Of a stretch of DNA of 64,000 nt, positions 9,206 through 20,628 are shown piece after piece. A program made the translations under genes and the position numbers. The notes beneath the pieces were generated by a model, which saw only the letters and a list, made by a program, of their open reading frames with translations, ran no database searches and was not told where the DNA came from. The first letter of the stretch is position 1, and every line of letters begins with the position of its first letter. Source of the stretch: Streptomyces phaeolivaceus (lineage in GTDB: Bacteria; Actinomycetota; Actinomycetes; Streptomycetales; Streptomycetaceae); the NCBI RefSeq assembly GCF_009184865.1, contig NZ_CP045096.1:8742001-8806000 (forward strand), given 5' to 3'.

Positions 9206-10471
9206 TCAGATCACTCCGTTCGACTTGAGCAGCCGCAGTTCCTCGTCACCGAGGCCCAGCTCGCCGACGTAGACCTCTTCGTTGTGCTCGCCGAGCAGGG
9301 GTGAACTGGTCACGTCCACGGGAGAGTCGGACAGCTTCAGCGGGCTGCCGACGGTCACGAAGTCGCCGCGCTCGGGGTGCGGGACGGTGACGACCATCTC
9401 GTTGGAGACCAGGGACTCGTCCTCGATGATCTCCTTGGTGGAGAGGATCGGCCCGCACGGGATGTTGTGGGCGTTGAGCCGCTCCAGCACCTCCCACTTG
9501 GGCAGCGTGGAGGACCACTCCTCGATCAGCTGGAACATCTTGTCGAGCTTGGGCAGCCGGGCCTCCGGCGTCGCCCACTCGGGGTCGTCCGCCAGTTCGG
9601 GCCGGCCGATCAGCTCGCTCATCGGCTGCCAGCCCACCGGCTGCACGATGACGTAGACGTAGTCGTTCGGGCCGCCCGGCGCGCACTTCACGGCCCAGCC
9701 GGGCTGACCGCCGCCGGACGCGTTCCCGGACCTGGGAACCTCGTCGCCGAAGTCGTCGTTGGGATATTCACGGAGCGGGCCATGTGCCAGGCGCTGCTGA
9801 TCCCTCAGCTTCACCCGACAGAGGTTGAGGACGGCATGCTGCATGGCCACATTGACCCGCTGGCCACGCCCGGTGTTCTCCCGCTGGTACAGCGCCGCGA
9901 GAATCCCCGCCACGGCGTGGATGCCCGTGCCCGAGTCCCCGATCTGGGCCCCCGTCGCCAGCGGCGGCCCGTCCTCGAAGCCGGTGGTCGCCATGGACCC
10001 GCCCATGGCCTGCGCCACGACCTCGTACGCCTTGAAGTTGGTGTACGGACCGTCCCCGAACCCCTTGATGGAGGCATAGACGATACGCGGATTGATCTCC
10101 TGGATACGGTCCCAGGTGAAGCCCATCCGGTCGACCGCGCCGGGTCCGAAGTTCTCGACCATGACGTCCGAGCGCCGGATCAGCTCGGTGAGGATCTCCT
10201 TGCCGCGTTCGGTCTTGGTGTTGAGGGTGATGCTCCGCTTGTTGCAGTTGAGCATCGTGAAGTAGAGGGAGTCGACGTCCGGGAGGTCGCGCAGCTGCTT
10301 GCGCGTGATGTCCCCGCTCGGCGCCTCCAGCTTCACCACGTCCGCGCCCAGCCAGGCGAGCAGTTGGGTGGCGGACGGGCCGGACTGGACGTGGGTCATG
10401 TCCAGGACACGGATGCCTTCGAGAGCCTTGGCCGACGTTCCTGCGCCGGACGTTCCTGCGATAGGGGTCAT
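9206..10471 (-). CDS. frc: Formyl-CoA:oxalate CoA-transferase (family III)
   Basis: 421 aa. The ATG at 10471 has GAGG eight bases upstream; the GTG at 10480 would overlap that site. Family III CoA-transferase features are clear: G-I-R-V-L-D-M-T near the start, [14 protein letters not shown] and Y-A-S-I-K-G-F-G. The catalytic Asp lies in Q-I-G-D-S-G-T-G. Length and adjacency to oxc identify it as formyl-CoA:oxalate transferase, which moves CoA from formyl-CoA to oxalate. Transcribed after oxc with a ~10-base gap. A generic CaiB/BaiF transferase is the only serious alternative. Confidence 0.9.
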   Translation of the reverse strand: MTPIAGTSGAGTSAKALEGIRVLDMTHVQSGPSATQLLAWLGADVVKLEAPSGDITRKQLRDLPDVDSLYFTMLNCNKRSITLNTKTERGKEILTELIRRSDVMVENFGPGAVDRMGFTWDRIQEINPRIVYASIKGFGDGPYTNFKAYEVVAQAMGGSMATTGFEDGPPLATGAQIGDSGTGIHAVAGILAALYQRENTGRGQRVNVAMQHAVLNLCRVKLRDQQRLAHGPLREYPNDDFGDEVPRSGNASGGGQPGWAVKCAPGGPNDYVYVIVQPVGWQPMSELIGRPELADDPEWATPEARLPKLDKMFQLIEEWSSTLPKWEVLERLNAHNIPCGPILSTKEIIEDESLVSNEMVVTVPHPERGDFVTVGSPLKLSDSPVDVTSSPLLGEHNEEVYVGELGLGDEELRLLKSNGVI

Positions 10472-10481
10472 CGGGGGCACC

Positions 10482-12167
10482 TCACTTGTACATCGTCTGG
10501 TTCATGGTTCCGGGGGCGTACGCGTCCGGGTCGACCCAGACGTTGATCAGCGACGGCTTGCCCGACTCCCGGGCGCGCCGGAGCGCGGGGCCGATGTCGG
10601 CGGGGTCGCGGACCTCCTCGCCGTGACCGCCCAGCATCTGGGCGAACTTGTCGTAGTGGACGTCGCCGAGGGTGTTGCCGATCCGCTCGCGCTCCAGGCC
10701 GTACTTCTGGGCCTGGCCGTAACGGATCTGGTTCATGGAGGAGTTGTTGCCGATGATCCCGACGAAGGGGAGGTCGTAGCGGACGAGGGTCTCGAAGTCC
10801 CAGCCGGTGAGGGAGAAGGCACCGTCACCGAAGAGGGCCACCACCTCCTTGTCGGGCCGCGCCTTCTTCGCGGCCAGCACGAAGGGGACGCCGACGCCGA
10901 GCGTGCCGAGGGGGCCCGGGTCCATCCAGTGCCCGGGTGACTTGGGCTGCACGACCTGCCCGGAGAAGGTGACGATGTCGCCGCCGTCGCCGATGTAGAG
11001 GGAGTCCTCGGTGAGGAAGTCGTTGATCTCGCTGACCAGCCGGTAGGGGTGGATCGGGGAGGCGTCGGACTTCAGGCTGGGCAGCCGCTTCTCGATGGCC
11101 ACCTGCTCGGCGGCGCGCAGCTCGTCCAGCCACTCCTTGCGCCGCGACGCGCCCCCGTTGACGCGTCCGGAGGCCGCCTCCGTCACCGACTTGAGCACGA
11201 GGCCCGCGTCGCCGACGATCCCGAGGTCGATGTCGCGGTTCTTGCCGACGGTCCGGTAGTCGAGGTCGATCTGCACGACGGTCGCGTCCGGCGACAGCCG
11301 CTTGCCGTAGCCCATGCGGAAGTCGAAGGGCGTACCGACGATGACGATGACGTCGGCGTGGGAGAAGGCGTACCGGCGGGAGAGCTGGAAGTGGTGCGGG
11401 TCGCCGGGCGGTAGGGTGCCGCGTCCCGCGCCGTTCATGTACGCCGGGATGTTCAGCGTGCGCACCAGGTCGATGGCGGACCCGGTGCCCCGGGTCGTCC
11501 ACACCTGGCTGCCCAGCAGGATCGCGGGCTTCTCGGCGTGCACCAGCAGATCGGCGAGCTTCTCGATGGCCTCGGGGTCGCCGGCCGAGCGGGTCGAGGC
11601 CCGGTAGGCGCCGGCCTTCGGCACCCGTGCCTTCTCCACGGGCACCTTGGCGTCGAGGACGTCACGCGGGATCTCCAGGAAGGAGGGGCCGGGGGCGCCG
11701 TGGTAGCACTCGCGGAACGCCATCGACACCATGTCGGCGGCGCGAGCCGTGTCCGGCACGGTCGCCGCGAACTTGGTGATCGGCGTCATCATGTCGACGT
11801 GCGGCAGGTCCTGGAGGGACCCCATCTTGTGCTGGGTGTGCGCGCCCTGGCCGCCGATCAGCAGCATCGGGGACTCGGCGCGGAAGGCGTTGGCGACACC
11901 GGTGACGGCGTCGGTCGTACCGGGGCCGGCGGTGACGACCGCGCAGCCGGGCTTGCCGGTGATCCGGGCGTAGCCGTCGGCGGCGTGGGCGGCGACCTGC
12001 TCGTGGCGTACGTCGACGACCTCGATGCCCTCGTCCACGCAGCCGTCGTAGATATCGATGATGTGGCCGCCGCACAGGGTGTAGATGACCTCCACACCCT
12101 CCGCTTTGAGTGCCTTGGCGACGAGGTGACCACCGGAGATGAGTTCCTGGCTGTTGCCGTCGGGCAT
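10482..12167 (-). CDS. oxc: Oxalyl-CoA decarboxylase (ThDP-dependent)
   Basis: 561 aa from the ATG at 12167, with AGGA about seven bases upstream; the frame extends to 12260 but that part lies in the operator/promoter region. ThDP-enzyme architecture: the N-terminal Pyr domain has [12 protein letters not shown], with the conserved Glu in Y-T-L-C-G-G/R-H-E-Q. The central domain follows, then the PP domain with G-D-G-A-F-S and a downstream N-N cofactor motif. Oxc converts oxalyl-CoA to formyl-CoA and CO2. It is first of the oxc-frc-ligase-antiporter operon and divergent from sucCD. Its size matches Oxc; glyoxylate carboligase is less likely given frc next door. Confidence 0.9.
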   Translation of the reverse strand: MPDGNSQELISGGHLVAKALKAEGVEVIYTLCGGHIIDIYDGCVDEGIEVVDVRHEQVAAHAADGYARITGKPGCAVVTAGPGTTDAVTGVANAFRAESPMLLIGGQGAHTQHKMGSLQDLPHVDMMTPITKFAATVPDTARAADMVSMAFRECYHGAPGPSFLEIPRDVLDAKVPVEKARVPKAGAYRASTRSAGDPEAIEKLADLLVHAEKPAILLGSQVWTTRGTGSAIDLVRTLNIPAYMNGAGRGTLPPGDPHHFQLSRRYAFSHADVIVIVGTPFDFRMGYGKRLSPDATVVQIDLDYRTVGKNRDIDLGIVGDAGLVLKSVTEAASGRVNGGASRRKEWLDELRAAEQVAIEKRLPSLKSDASPIHPYRLVSEINDFLTEDSLYIGDGGDIVTFSGQVVQPKSPGHWMDPGPLGTLGVGVPFVLAAKKARPDKEVVALFGDGAFSLTGWDFETLVRYDLPFVGIIGNNSSMNQIRYGQAQKYGLERERIGNTLGDVHYDKFAQMLGGHGEEVRDPADIGPALRRARESGKPSLINVWVDPDAYAPGTMNQTMYK

Positions 12168-12218
12168 GGCGAAGTCCTGTCCCTTCGTAGGGGATTGGAG
12201 TGCTCTCGCGGTTGATTG

Positions 12219-12242
12219 CATACAGTCGACGAATACTGTATG
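12219..12242. promoter_or_regulatory. Palindromic operator between oxc and sucC
   Basis: Perfect inverted repeat CATACAGT-N8-ACTGTATG (arms 12219-12226 and 12235-12242). It lies in the 144-base divergent region, 52 bases before the oxc start and 70 before sucC. Position and symmetry fit a dimeric GntR/FadR- or IclR-type repressor controlling both divergent operons. No regulator gene is in the immediate cluster, so the binder is encoded elsewhere. Confidence 0.65.
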
Positions 12243-12311
12243 AAGCTTGTTATCCCGCATCCGGTGGGTGGTGTCCAGGGGGCGTGCGGCACTCTTGAGT
12301 CAGGAGCCGGA

Positions 12312-13442
12312 ATGGACCTTTTCGAGCACCAGGCAAGGCAACTCTTCGAAGAACACGGCATCTTGGTGCCACGGGCCGAGGTCGCCGACTCGCCCAAGGA
12401 GGCCCGCGAGATCGCCCGCAGGCTGGGCGGACGCGTCGTCGTCAAGGCCCAGGTGAAGGCCGGCGGACGCGGCAAGGCGGGCGGGGTGAAGCTCGCCGCC
12501 GACCCCGCCGCCACCGAACTGACGGCACGGCAGATCCTCGGAATGGACATCAAGGGCCACACCGTCCACACGGTGATGGTCGCCGAACCCGTCGCGATCG
12601 AGAGCGAGTTCTACGTCTCGTACGTCCTCGACCGCGCGGCCGGCCGCTTCCTCGCGATCGCCTCGGCCGAGGGCGGCATGGAGATCGAGGAGGTCGCCGC
12701 GACCCGGCCGGAGGCCGTGGCCCGTATCCCCATCGACCCCGCCGAGGGCGTCACCCCGGCGAAGGCGGCCGAGATCGCCGACGCGGCGGGCCTGCCCGCG
12801 CAGACCGTCGACGTCCTCGTACGACTGTGGGGGGTGCTGACCCGCGAAGACGCTGTCCTCGTCGAGGTGAACCCCCTCGTCCGCACCGCACAGGGCCGGA
12901 TCCTCGCCCTCGACGGCAAGGTCACCCTCGACGACAACGCGAGCTTCCGGCAGACCCGTTGGGGCGACGAGGGCTTCGCGCACGACGACCCGCTGGAGGC
13001 GGCAGCGGCGGCCAAGGGCCTCAACTACGTGAAGCTGGACGGCGAGGTCGGAATCATCGGCAACGGCGCCGGACTCGTCATGTCCACCCTCGACGTCGTC
13101 GCGGGCTGCGGCGCGCGCCCCGCGAACTTCCTCGACATCGGCGGCGGCGCCTCCGCCCAGATCATGGCCGACGGCCTCTCCGTCATCCTCTCCGACCCCG
13201 ACGTGAAGTCCGTCCTCGTCAACGTCTTCGGCGGGATCACCGCCTGCGACGCGGTCGCCGACGGCATCGTGCGGGCCCTGGACAGGGTGGACTTGACCAA
13301 ACGTTTGGTAGTCCGCCTGGACGGCAACAACGCCGCCCGCGGCCGGGCCGTCCTCGACGACCGCGACCACCCCCTCGTCCACCAGGCCACCACCATGGAC
13401 GGCGCCGCGCGCCGCGCCGCCGACCTCGCCCACGCGAACTGA
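12312..13442 (+). CDS. sucC: Succinyl-CoA ligase-like beta subunit (SucC paralogue)
   Basis: 376 aa; AGGAG lies five bases before the ATG at 12312. It begins with the SucC signature [15 protein letters not shown]-grasp motifs include [22 protein letters not shown] and N-V-F-G-G-I-T near the C-terminus. With SucD it forms the ADP-forming CoA ligase. Streptomyces normally has a housekeeping sucCD elsewhere. This copy, divergent from oxc and sharing an operator, is likely a specialised paralogue feeding succinate or another acid through CoA thioesters (inference). Confidence 0.87.
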   Translation: MDLFEHQARQLFEEHGILVPRAEVADSPKEAREIARRLGGRVVVKAQVKAGGRGKAGGVKLAADPAATELTARQILGMDIKGHTVHTVMVAEPVAIESEFYVSYVLDRAAGRFLAIASAEGGMEIEEVAATRPEAVARIPIDPAEGVTPAKAAEIADAAGLPAQTVDVLVRLWGVLTREDAVLVEVNPLVRTAQGRILALDGKVTLDDNASFRQTRWGDEGFAHDDPLEAAAAAKGLNYVKLDGEVGIIGNGAGLVMSTLDVVAGCGARPANFLDIGGGASAQIMADGLSVILSDPDVKSVLVNVFGGITACDAVADGIVRALDRVDLTKRLVVRLDGNNAARGRAVLDDRDHPLVHQATTMDGAARRAADLAHAN

Positions 13443-13452
13443 GGAGCCGGAC

Positions 13453-14337
13453 ATGGCCATCTACCTCACCAAGGAGAGCAAGGTCCTGGTCCAGGGCATG
13501 ACCGGCGGCGAGGGCATGAAGCACACCCGCCGCATGCTCGCCGCCGGCACGAACGTCGTCGGCGGCGTCAACCCTCGCAAGGCGGGCCGCACCGTCGACT
13601 TCGACGACCGTGCCGTCCCCGTCCTCGGCTCCGTCGCCGAGGGCATCGAGGTCACCGGCGCCGACGTGACCGTCGTCTTCGTCCCGCCCGCCTTCGCCAA
13701 GGCGGCCGTCACCGAGGCCGCAGACGCGGGCATCGGCCTCGCGGTCGTCATCACCGAGGGCATCCCCGTCCACGACTCCGTCGCCTTCACCGCGTACGCC
13801 CGGTCCAAGGGCACCCGGATCATCGGCCCCAACTGCCCCGGCCTGATCACCCCCGGCCAGTCCGACGCGGGCATCATCCCCGCCGACATCACCAAACCGG
13901 GCCGCATCGGCCTGGTCTCCAAGTCCGGCACCCTCACCTACCAACTCATGTACGAACTGCGGGACATCGGCTTCTCCACCTGCGTCGGCATCGGCGGCGA
14001 CCCCGTCGGCGGCACCACCCACATCGACTGCCTCGCCGCCTTCCAGGACGACCCCGACACCGAACTGATCGTCCTCATCGGCGAGATCGGCGGCGACGCC
14101 GAGGAACGGGCCGCCGCGTACATCCGCGACCACGTCACCAAACCCGTCGTCGGCTACATCGCCGGATTCACCGCCCCCGAGGGCAGGACGATGGGCCACG
14201 CCGGGGCGATCGTCTCCGGCTCCTCCGGTACCGCGCAGGCCAAGAAGGAGGCCCTGGAAGCGGTCGGGGTGCGGGTCGGCGGCACACCCACGGAGACGGC
14301 CCGGCTCGTGCTGGCCGCCCTGGAAGCCGGGGCCTGA
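13453..14337 (+). CDS. sucD: Succinyl-CoA ligase-like alpha subunit (SucD paralogue)
   Basis: 294 aa, ten bases after sucC, with GAGGAG just before the start. The CoA-binding N-terminal Rossmann domain shows Q-G-M-T-G-G-E-G and [17 protein letters not shown] and K-S-G-T-L-T-Y follow. The phosphorylated active-site His is in G-H-A-G-A-I-V-S-G at about residue 250. All elements for an active alpha subunit are present. The loop after the His (S-S-G-T-A-Q) differs from the usual G-G-K-G-T-A, compatible with altered specificity but not proof of it. Cotranscribed with sucC and probably with the aldehyde dehydrogenase. Confidence 0.87.
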   Translation: MAIYLTKESKVLVQGMTGGEGMKHTRRMLAAGTNVVGGVNPRKAGRTVDFDDRAVPVLGSVAEGIEVTGADVTVVFVPPAFAKAAVTEAADAGIGLAVVITEGIPVHDSVAFTAYARSKGTRIIGPNCPGLITPGQSDAGIIPADITKPGRIGLVSKSGTLTYQLMYELRDIGFSTCVGIGGDPVGGTTHIDCLAAFQDDPDTELIVLIGEIGGDAEERAAAYIRDHVTKPVVGYIAGFTAPEGRTMGHAGAIVSGSSGTAQAKKEALEAVGVRVGGTPTETARLVLAALEAGA

Positions 14338-14396
14338 CCGCACCCCTGGCCCATGCACCACCCGCCCCCGACTGTGCACCGAGAGCGGAGCAACGT

Positions 14397-15947
14397 ATGG
14401 CATCCACCCTCACCCTCAAATCCGGCAGCGCCTGGACCGACGCCTGGCGGCGCTGTCTCGCCGTCGCCCCCGAGGCCTTCCGGGACGACCGGGTCCTCAA
14501 CCTCTGGAACGGCACCTGGCAGGCCGACGGCCGGGCACTGCCCGCCACCACCCCCGTCGACGGCAGCCCCGTCGACGGCCCGCCCCGCCTGGACGGCACC
14601 ACCGCTCACCGCGCGGTACGCGCCTCCCTCGACCAGCACCGGGCCTGGCGCCACGTCCCCCTCGACGAACGCCGCGCCCGCGTCGCCGCCACCCTCGACG
14701 CCCTCACCCAGCACCGTGAACTGCTCGCCCTGCTCCTCGTCTGGGAGATCGGCAAACCCTGGCGCCTCGCGCGGGCGGACGTGGACCGGGCCATCGACGG
14801 CGCCCGCTGGTACGTCGACGGCATCGAACCCATGGTCGAGGGGCGCGTCCCCCTCGACGGCCCGGTCTCCAACATCGCCAGCTGGAACTACCCGATGAGC
14901 GCGCTCGTCCACGCCATGCTGGTCCAGGCCCTGGCCGGCAACGCGGTCATCGCCAAGACGCCCACCGACGGCGGCGTGGCCTGCCTGACCCTGGCCGCCG
15001 CGCCCGCCACCCGCGAGGGCATCCCGGTCACCCTGGTCAGCGGCAGCGGACGCGAACTGTCCGAGGCACTGGTCCGCGCCCCCGAGATCGGCTGCGTCTC
15101 CTTCGTGGGCGGCCGGGACACCGGCGCCGCCGTGGCCACCGCCGTCGCCGACCTGGGCAAACGCCATGTCCTGGAACAGGAGGGCCTGAACACCTGGGGT
15201 ATCTGGAACCACACCGACTGGGACATCCTGACCGACGTCGTCCCCAAGCTCTTCGACTACGGCAAACAGCGCTGCACCGCCTACCCGCGCTTCGTCGTGC
15301 AGCGCGAGTCCTTCGACGACTTCCTCGCCGCGTACCTCCCGGCGGTCCGCACCCTCCGCGTCGGCCACCCGCTGGCCGTGGAGCACCCCGACGACCCCTG
15401 CCCGAGCCTGGACTTCGGGCCCGTCATCAACGCCGCCAAGGCCAAGGAGCTGACCGACCAGGTCGCCGAGGCCGTCGACCGGGGCGCCGTCCCCCTGCAC
15501 CGGGGCAGGCTCGCCGACGCGCGCTTCCTGCCCGGCCAGGACACCGGCGCGTACGTCCGGCCCGTCACCCTCCTCAACCCGCCGCCCTCCTCCCCGCTCC
15601 ACCACGCGGAACCCTTCGGCCCGGTCGACAGGATCGTCCTGGTCGACACCGAGGCCGAACTGCTCGCCGCCATGAACGCCTCCAACGGCGCGCTCGTCGC
15701 CACCCTCTCCACCGACGACCGGGCGACGTACGAGCGGCTGGCACCCCAGACCCGGGCGTTCAAGATCGGCCATGGCACACCCCGCTCGCGCGGCGACCGC
15801 GAGGAACTCTTCGGCGGCTTCGGCGCGTCCTGGCGGGGCGCCTTCGTCGGCGGCGAGCTGCTGGTGAAGGCCGTGACCTACGGCCCGGCGGGGGAGCGGT
15901 TGCCGGGCAACTTCCCCGAGTACCACCTCATGCCCTCCGCGGCCTGA
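14397..15947 (+). CDS. Aldehyde dehydrogenase family protein
   Basis: 516 aa, 59 bases after sucD behind a GGAG site. ALDH superfamily features: V-S-N-I-A-S-W-N-Y-P near the cofactor site, A-L-A-G-N-A-V-I-A-K-T-P, F-V-G-G-R and the general-base Glu in L-E-Q-E-G. The catalytic Cys is in G-K-Q-R-C-T-A. The L-E-Q-E-G motif departs from the usual L-E-L-G-G. In an oxalate island it might oxidise glyoxylate or another short aldehyde, or act on a CoA thioester (inference). It is the last gene before a hairpin and the tRNA. Confidence 0.8.
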   Translation: MASTLTLKSGSAWTDAWRRCLAVAPEAFRDDRVLNLWNGTWQADGRALPATTPVDGSPVDGPPRLDGTTAHRAVRASLDQHRAWRHVPLDERRARVAATLDALTQHRELLALLLVWEIGKPWRLARADVDRAIDGARWYVDGIEPMVEGRVPLDGPVSNIASWNYPMSALVHAMLVQALAGNAVIAKTPTDGGVACLTLAAAPATREGIPVTLVSGSGRELSEALVRAPEIGCVSFVGGRDTGAAVATAVADLGKRHVLEQEGLNTWGIWNHTDWDILTDVVPKLFDYGKQRCTAYPRFVVQRESFDDFLAAYLPAVRTLRVGHPLAVEHPDDPCPSLDFGPVINAAKAKELTDQVAEAVDRGAVPLHRGRLADARFLPGQDTGAYVRPVTLLNPPPSSPLHHAEPFGPVDRIVLVDTEAELLAAMNASNGALVATLSTDDRATYERLAPQTRAFKIGHGTPRSRGDREELFGGFGASWRGAFVGGELLVKAVTYGPAGERLPGNFPEYHLMPSAA

Positions 15948-15977
15948 CCTGGCCGGATCGTGACCGTCCGATCACCC

Positions 15978-16030
15978 TCCGGAGGGTCGTAAGGGCCCGC
16001 GCGCCGAGGCCCGCACGACCCCCTCCGGAG
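15978..16030 (+). terminator. Terminator after the sucCD-ALDH operon
   Basis: Inverted repeat of about 14 bp, CTCCGGAGGGTCGT against ACGACCCCCTCCGGAG, with a two-base bulge and a GC-rich loop. It starts 30 bases after the aldehyde dehydrogenase stop and before the tRNA gene. Confidence 0.6.
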
Positions 16031-16121
16031 CCCGGATATGCAGGTGAAGGGCGCTCCGAAACCTTGGTATTGTTGTCCATGTCGCCGCCGGGAACACTCC
16101 CGGCCAGGCGGCAGACACCTG

Positions 16122-16206
16122 GTCCGGGTGGCGGAATGGCAGACGCGCTAGCTTGAGGTGCTAGTGCCCTTTATCGGGCGTGGGGGTTCAAGTCCCCCCT
16201 CGGACA
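16122..16206 (+). tRNA. tRNA-Leu (anticodon GAG)
   Basis: 85 nt, class II tRNA. The acceptor is GTCCGGG paired with CTCGGAC. The D arm contains GGCGGAATGGCAGACGC. The anticodon stem CTAGC/GCTAG encloses loop TTGAGGT, giving anticodon GAG, which reads CTC and CTT. A long variable arm (TGCCCTTTATCGGGCG) and a T arm with GTTCAAG follow. CCA is not encoded. It lies between convergent hairpins in the same direction as its neighbours. Confidence 0.95.
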
Positions 16207-16210
16207 CATC

Positions 16211-16245
16211 AACCCCATCCACCGGGTTTCCGGTCGGTGGGGTTT
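16211..16245 (+). terminator. tRNA-Leu terminator
   Basis: Imperfect inverted repeat AACCCCATCCACCGG/CCGGTCGGTGGGGTT, followed by TTTCTCG, immediately downstream of the tRNA. It has the shape of a Rho-independent terminator. Confidence 0.7.
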
Positions 16246-16358
16246 CTCGTCGTCCGGGGCCGTCGAGGCACTTCGGGGGCCGCGAAAAAATGCGGTGCCC
16301 CGAGCTGATCCTTTCCCTAAGCTCACCTCATCGAACGACGAGAGAGGGGAGCCCGGCC

Positions 16359-16475
16359 ATGCGTGAGCGCACCGCTGTCGTCGTTCCCCGTTCCCTCTAC
16401 GACGTGATCCTCGTGTCCTCGTCCGGCCGGTGCCCGCTGCGCGGCCGGTACCGGACGCCCGTGACGTACGCCTGA
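16359..16475 (+). CDS. Small ORF (38 aa), possible leader peptide of the EF-G-like gene
   Basis: ATG preceded by GAGGGGAG at good spacing; the stop is 80 bases before the elongation factor start. The peptide is basic, with M-R-E-R-T-A-V-V-V-P at the N-terminus and R-G-R-Y-R near the end. No domain is recognised. The strong RBS, position and small size suggest a leader that might couple ribosome stalling to expression of the downstream GTPase. It could also be a chance ORF; I have no homology support. Confidence 0.35.
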   Translation: MRERTAVVVPRSLYDVILVSSSGRCPLRGRYRTPVTYA

Positions 16476-16555
16476 CGCCTTCTGACGTCTTCGCTCGGCG
16501 CCCTCGCACGGGAATCGCGCTGCCCTGAAACAGCTCAGCTGAAAGGCCATGGGCC

Positions 16556-18688
<2,133 letters not shown>

Positions 18689-18752
18689 GGTGGGGGCGGG
18701 TGGGGGTGCGCGTGGGGTTGGTCGCCCCCGCCGCCCCTACCCGTCCCATCCT

Positions 18753-18842
18753 CAAGGGGCTGTGCCCCTTTGACCCCCGTCCGCGGGTCGGCGGGGGTTC
18801 TCGCGCAGTTCCCCGCGCCCCTGACGGGGCGCGGGGAACTGC
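18753..18842. terminator. Tandem intergenic hairpins between convergent genes
   Basis: Two hairpins. A short one (18753-18772) is AAGGGGC/GCCCCTT. A strong 17-bp perfect one has arms 18805-18821 and 18826-18842 and a TGAC loop. They sit between the EF-G-like stop and the minus-strand glycosidase stop, so they can serve both directions. The left arm of the second recurs at 57118-57139. Confidence 0.85.
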
Positions 18843-18849
18843 TTCGCCG

Positions 18850-20232
18850 TCACGCCCAGGGGCTCACCGCCGTGAAGGAGCTGTCGGCTCGGAAGGTGTC
18901 CGTGGCCTGGTACACGTCCAGGCGGAGTTCGTAGTTGTAGTGGCGGATGTAGCGGCCGGGGTAGTTGTACGACTCCAGGCGGACCGAGCCGGAGGCCGTG
19001 CCGGGGCGGGCGCAGTACGTGGCGTCCTTGTCGAAGACGGTCGTGCCGTCGTCCGTGGCGAAGCGGACGCGGTAGTCCCAGTGCCGCAGATAGCGGCCCG
19101 ACGAGTCACGGAAGGAGTAGCAGTTGGCGTCCGCGAGGCCGGGCACGATCGTGAAGGTCGCGCTCTGCTTGACGGCGGTGGTGCTGGCGGAGGTCACCGG
19201 GTCGACATAACCGAGGCTGTCGGAGCGGACCACGGCGTAGCGGCCCGTGTAGTTGACGGACTGGAGGGAGCGGGTGGTGTTGGTGGGGAGGGTGACCCCG
19301 CCGGAGACCGTCTCCTTGAGGACCGTCAGATGGCGTACGAAGCCGGTGAGACCGGGGAGTTCGGTCGGCGTCGACCAGGTGGCGAAGTTGTCGTAGCTGT
19401 CGCTGTACCAGTATTTCCCGGCGCCGTAGGCGTCGTAGTAGATCCGCCAGCCGCCGTTGTCGAGCTGGACGAGTGCCGGGCCCTCCATACCGGAGCCGAA
19501 GCCGGCCCAGTTGCCCGTCTTCTGGATGGTGTACGGGCCGGTGAGGCTGGAGGCGGTGGCGTACTCGATGTACTTCGTCGTCTCGTTCTTGGTGAACGCG
19601 TGGTAGGTGGAGCCGACCTTGACGACGAAGGTGTCGATGTAGTTCGGGCTGATGCCGGAGAGCACGGTCGGGGCGGACCAGGCGGTGAGCGCGGAGTTGG
19701 TGGCCGTCAGCTTGTACGGCTTGAAGATCCACTCGCCGTCGGCCGCGATGGACGCGGACAGGATGATGTTGACGCTGCCGTTGCTGTCGACGAACCACTC
19801 GGGCGCCCAGGCGCGCTGCAGACCGCTGATCGGGACCGTGTAGTCGTACAGGAAGGTCCAGTTGAGGCGGTCGGTGGAGCGGGCGAAGCCGATGGTGGTG
19901 GAGAGCGCCGACCAGGTGCGGGTGGTGTACGTCAGGTAGTAGTAGCCGTCCGTGTGCTTGAAGATGCTGGGGTCACGGATCAGGCCGGAGGGCGGGGTGT
20001 ACGCCGGGCCCTTCTGGAGGGTGAAGCCGGTCGCGTCCGGCGAGTCGTAGACGTACATGTTCGACTCGCTGCTGTTGGTGAACGCGGTCATCGTGTAGCG
20101 CGTGGCCTGCCCGGCCGCCGGGTGAGCGGCTCCGGCCGGGGCTGCGAGGGCGGTGGCCAGGCCCAGTAGGGCGGCCACCGAGGTGAGGAGGGCGAGGACC
20201 GCCCTGAGGGTTCTGTTCAACGCTCGTCCCAT
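18850..20232 (-). CDS. Secreted GH43-like glycosidase with C-terminal AbfB (arabinose-binding) domain
   Basis: 460 aa. The N-terminus is a Sec signal (R-R/T-R, long Leu/Ala core, A-P-A-G-A-A-H-P-A cleavage region). The catalytic part (about 45-310) is a five-bladed propeller type: I-R-D-P-S-I-F gives the base Asp, W-A-P-E-W carries an acidic residue typical of GH43 blades, and G-M-E-G-P-A-L a further Glu. The last ~140 residues repeat the beta-trefoil AbfB pattern (S-V-N-Y-T-G-R-Y, R-H-W-D-Y, Y-N-Y-P-G-R-Y-I-R-H). Predicted extracellular arabinan/arabinoxylan-active enzyme. Single gene with convergent terminator. Confidence 0.82.
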   Translation of the reverse strand: MGRALNRTLRAVLALLTSVAALLGLATALAAPAGAAHPAAGQATRYTMTAFTNSSESNMYVYDSPDATGFTLQKGPAYTPPSGLIRDPSIFKHTDGYYYLTYTTRTWSALSTTIGFARSTDRLNWTFLYDYTVPISGLQRAWAPEWFVDSNGSVNIILSASIAADGEWIFKPYKLTATNSALTAWSAPTVLSGISPNYIDTFVVKVGSTYHAFTKNETTKYIEYATASSLTGPYTIQKTGNWAGFGSGMEGPALVQLDNGGWRIYYDAYGAGKYWYSDSYDNFATWSTPTELPGLTGFVRHLTVLKETVSGGVTLPTNTTRSLQSVNYTGRYAVVRSDSLGYVDPVTSASTTAVKQSATFTIVPGLADANCYSFRDSSGRYLRHWDYRVRFATDDGTTVFDKDATYCARPGTASGSVRLESYNYPGRYIRHYNYELRLDVYQATDTFRADSSFTAVSPWA

Positions 20233-20628
20233 CTACGCGTGAACTGCCCTGAGGCGTGGGATGTTGTTCGAAATATCGGCTCTTGTGCGGAAGTTCGATC
20301 AGAAGATAAGAGTGGGGCATGTTCGCGTCAATGGATTGAGCCAGGCTTTCTGCGAAGCGGGATTCCGCTTTGGGTCCGCCATGACTCCGCTGTGCTGTCG
20401 CTGTGTCCGCCGACCGTCGGCCCCCGTTCCGCTCCGGCGTTGGTCCCGCGTACCGCTCCGGCGTTGCCTTCGATGCCGCGTTTCCGCAGCTCATCCCCCG
20501 TTTCCCGGACGCCGCACAGGAGGGCAACAGGAAACCCGTCGACCCCGGTGAGCGGCGGGGCAACTCTGGATTCGTCAGCGACGGCGGAACCCGGCGACGG
20601 GACGGACGAGGCCAGGGGGGTGGAGACC
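20233..20628. other. Intergenic region between divergent secreted-protein genes
   Basis: About 396 bases. The part nearest the glycosidase (20260-20330) is relatively AT-rich and probably holds its promoter. Around 20430-20465 a CGCTCCGGCGTTG-type motif occurs twice. The rightward frame stays open across the stretch, but its composition is not coding-like. No gene is supported here. Confidence 0.5.

Noticed and set aside
6914..9304. 796-codon plus-strand frame opposite the acyl-CoA synthetase
   Set aside because: Arg/His/Asp-rich shadow with no domain; the minus strand encodes a recognisable enzyme.
20239..20628. Longer upstream start for the lipoprotein gene
   Set aside because: The extension lacks coding-like composition, and the lipobox signal begins at 20629 right after an RBS.
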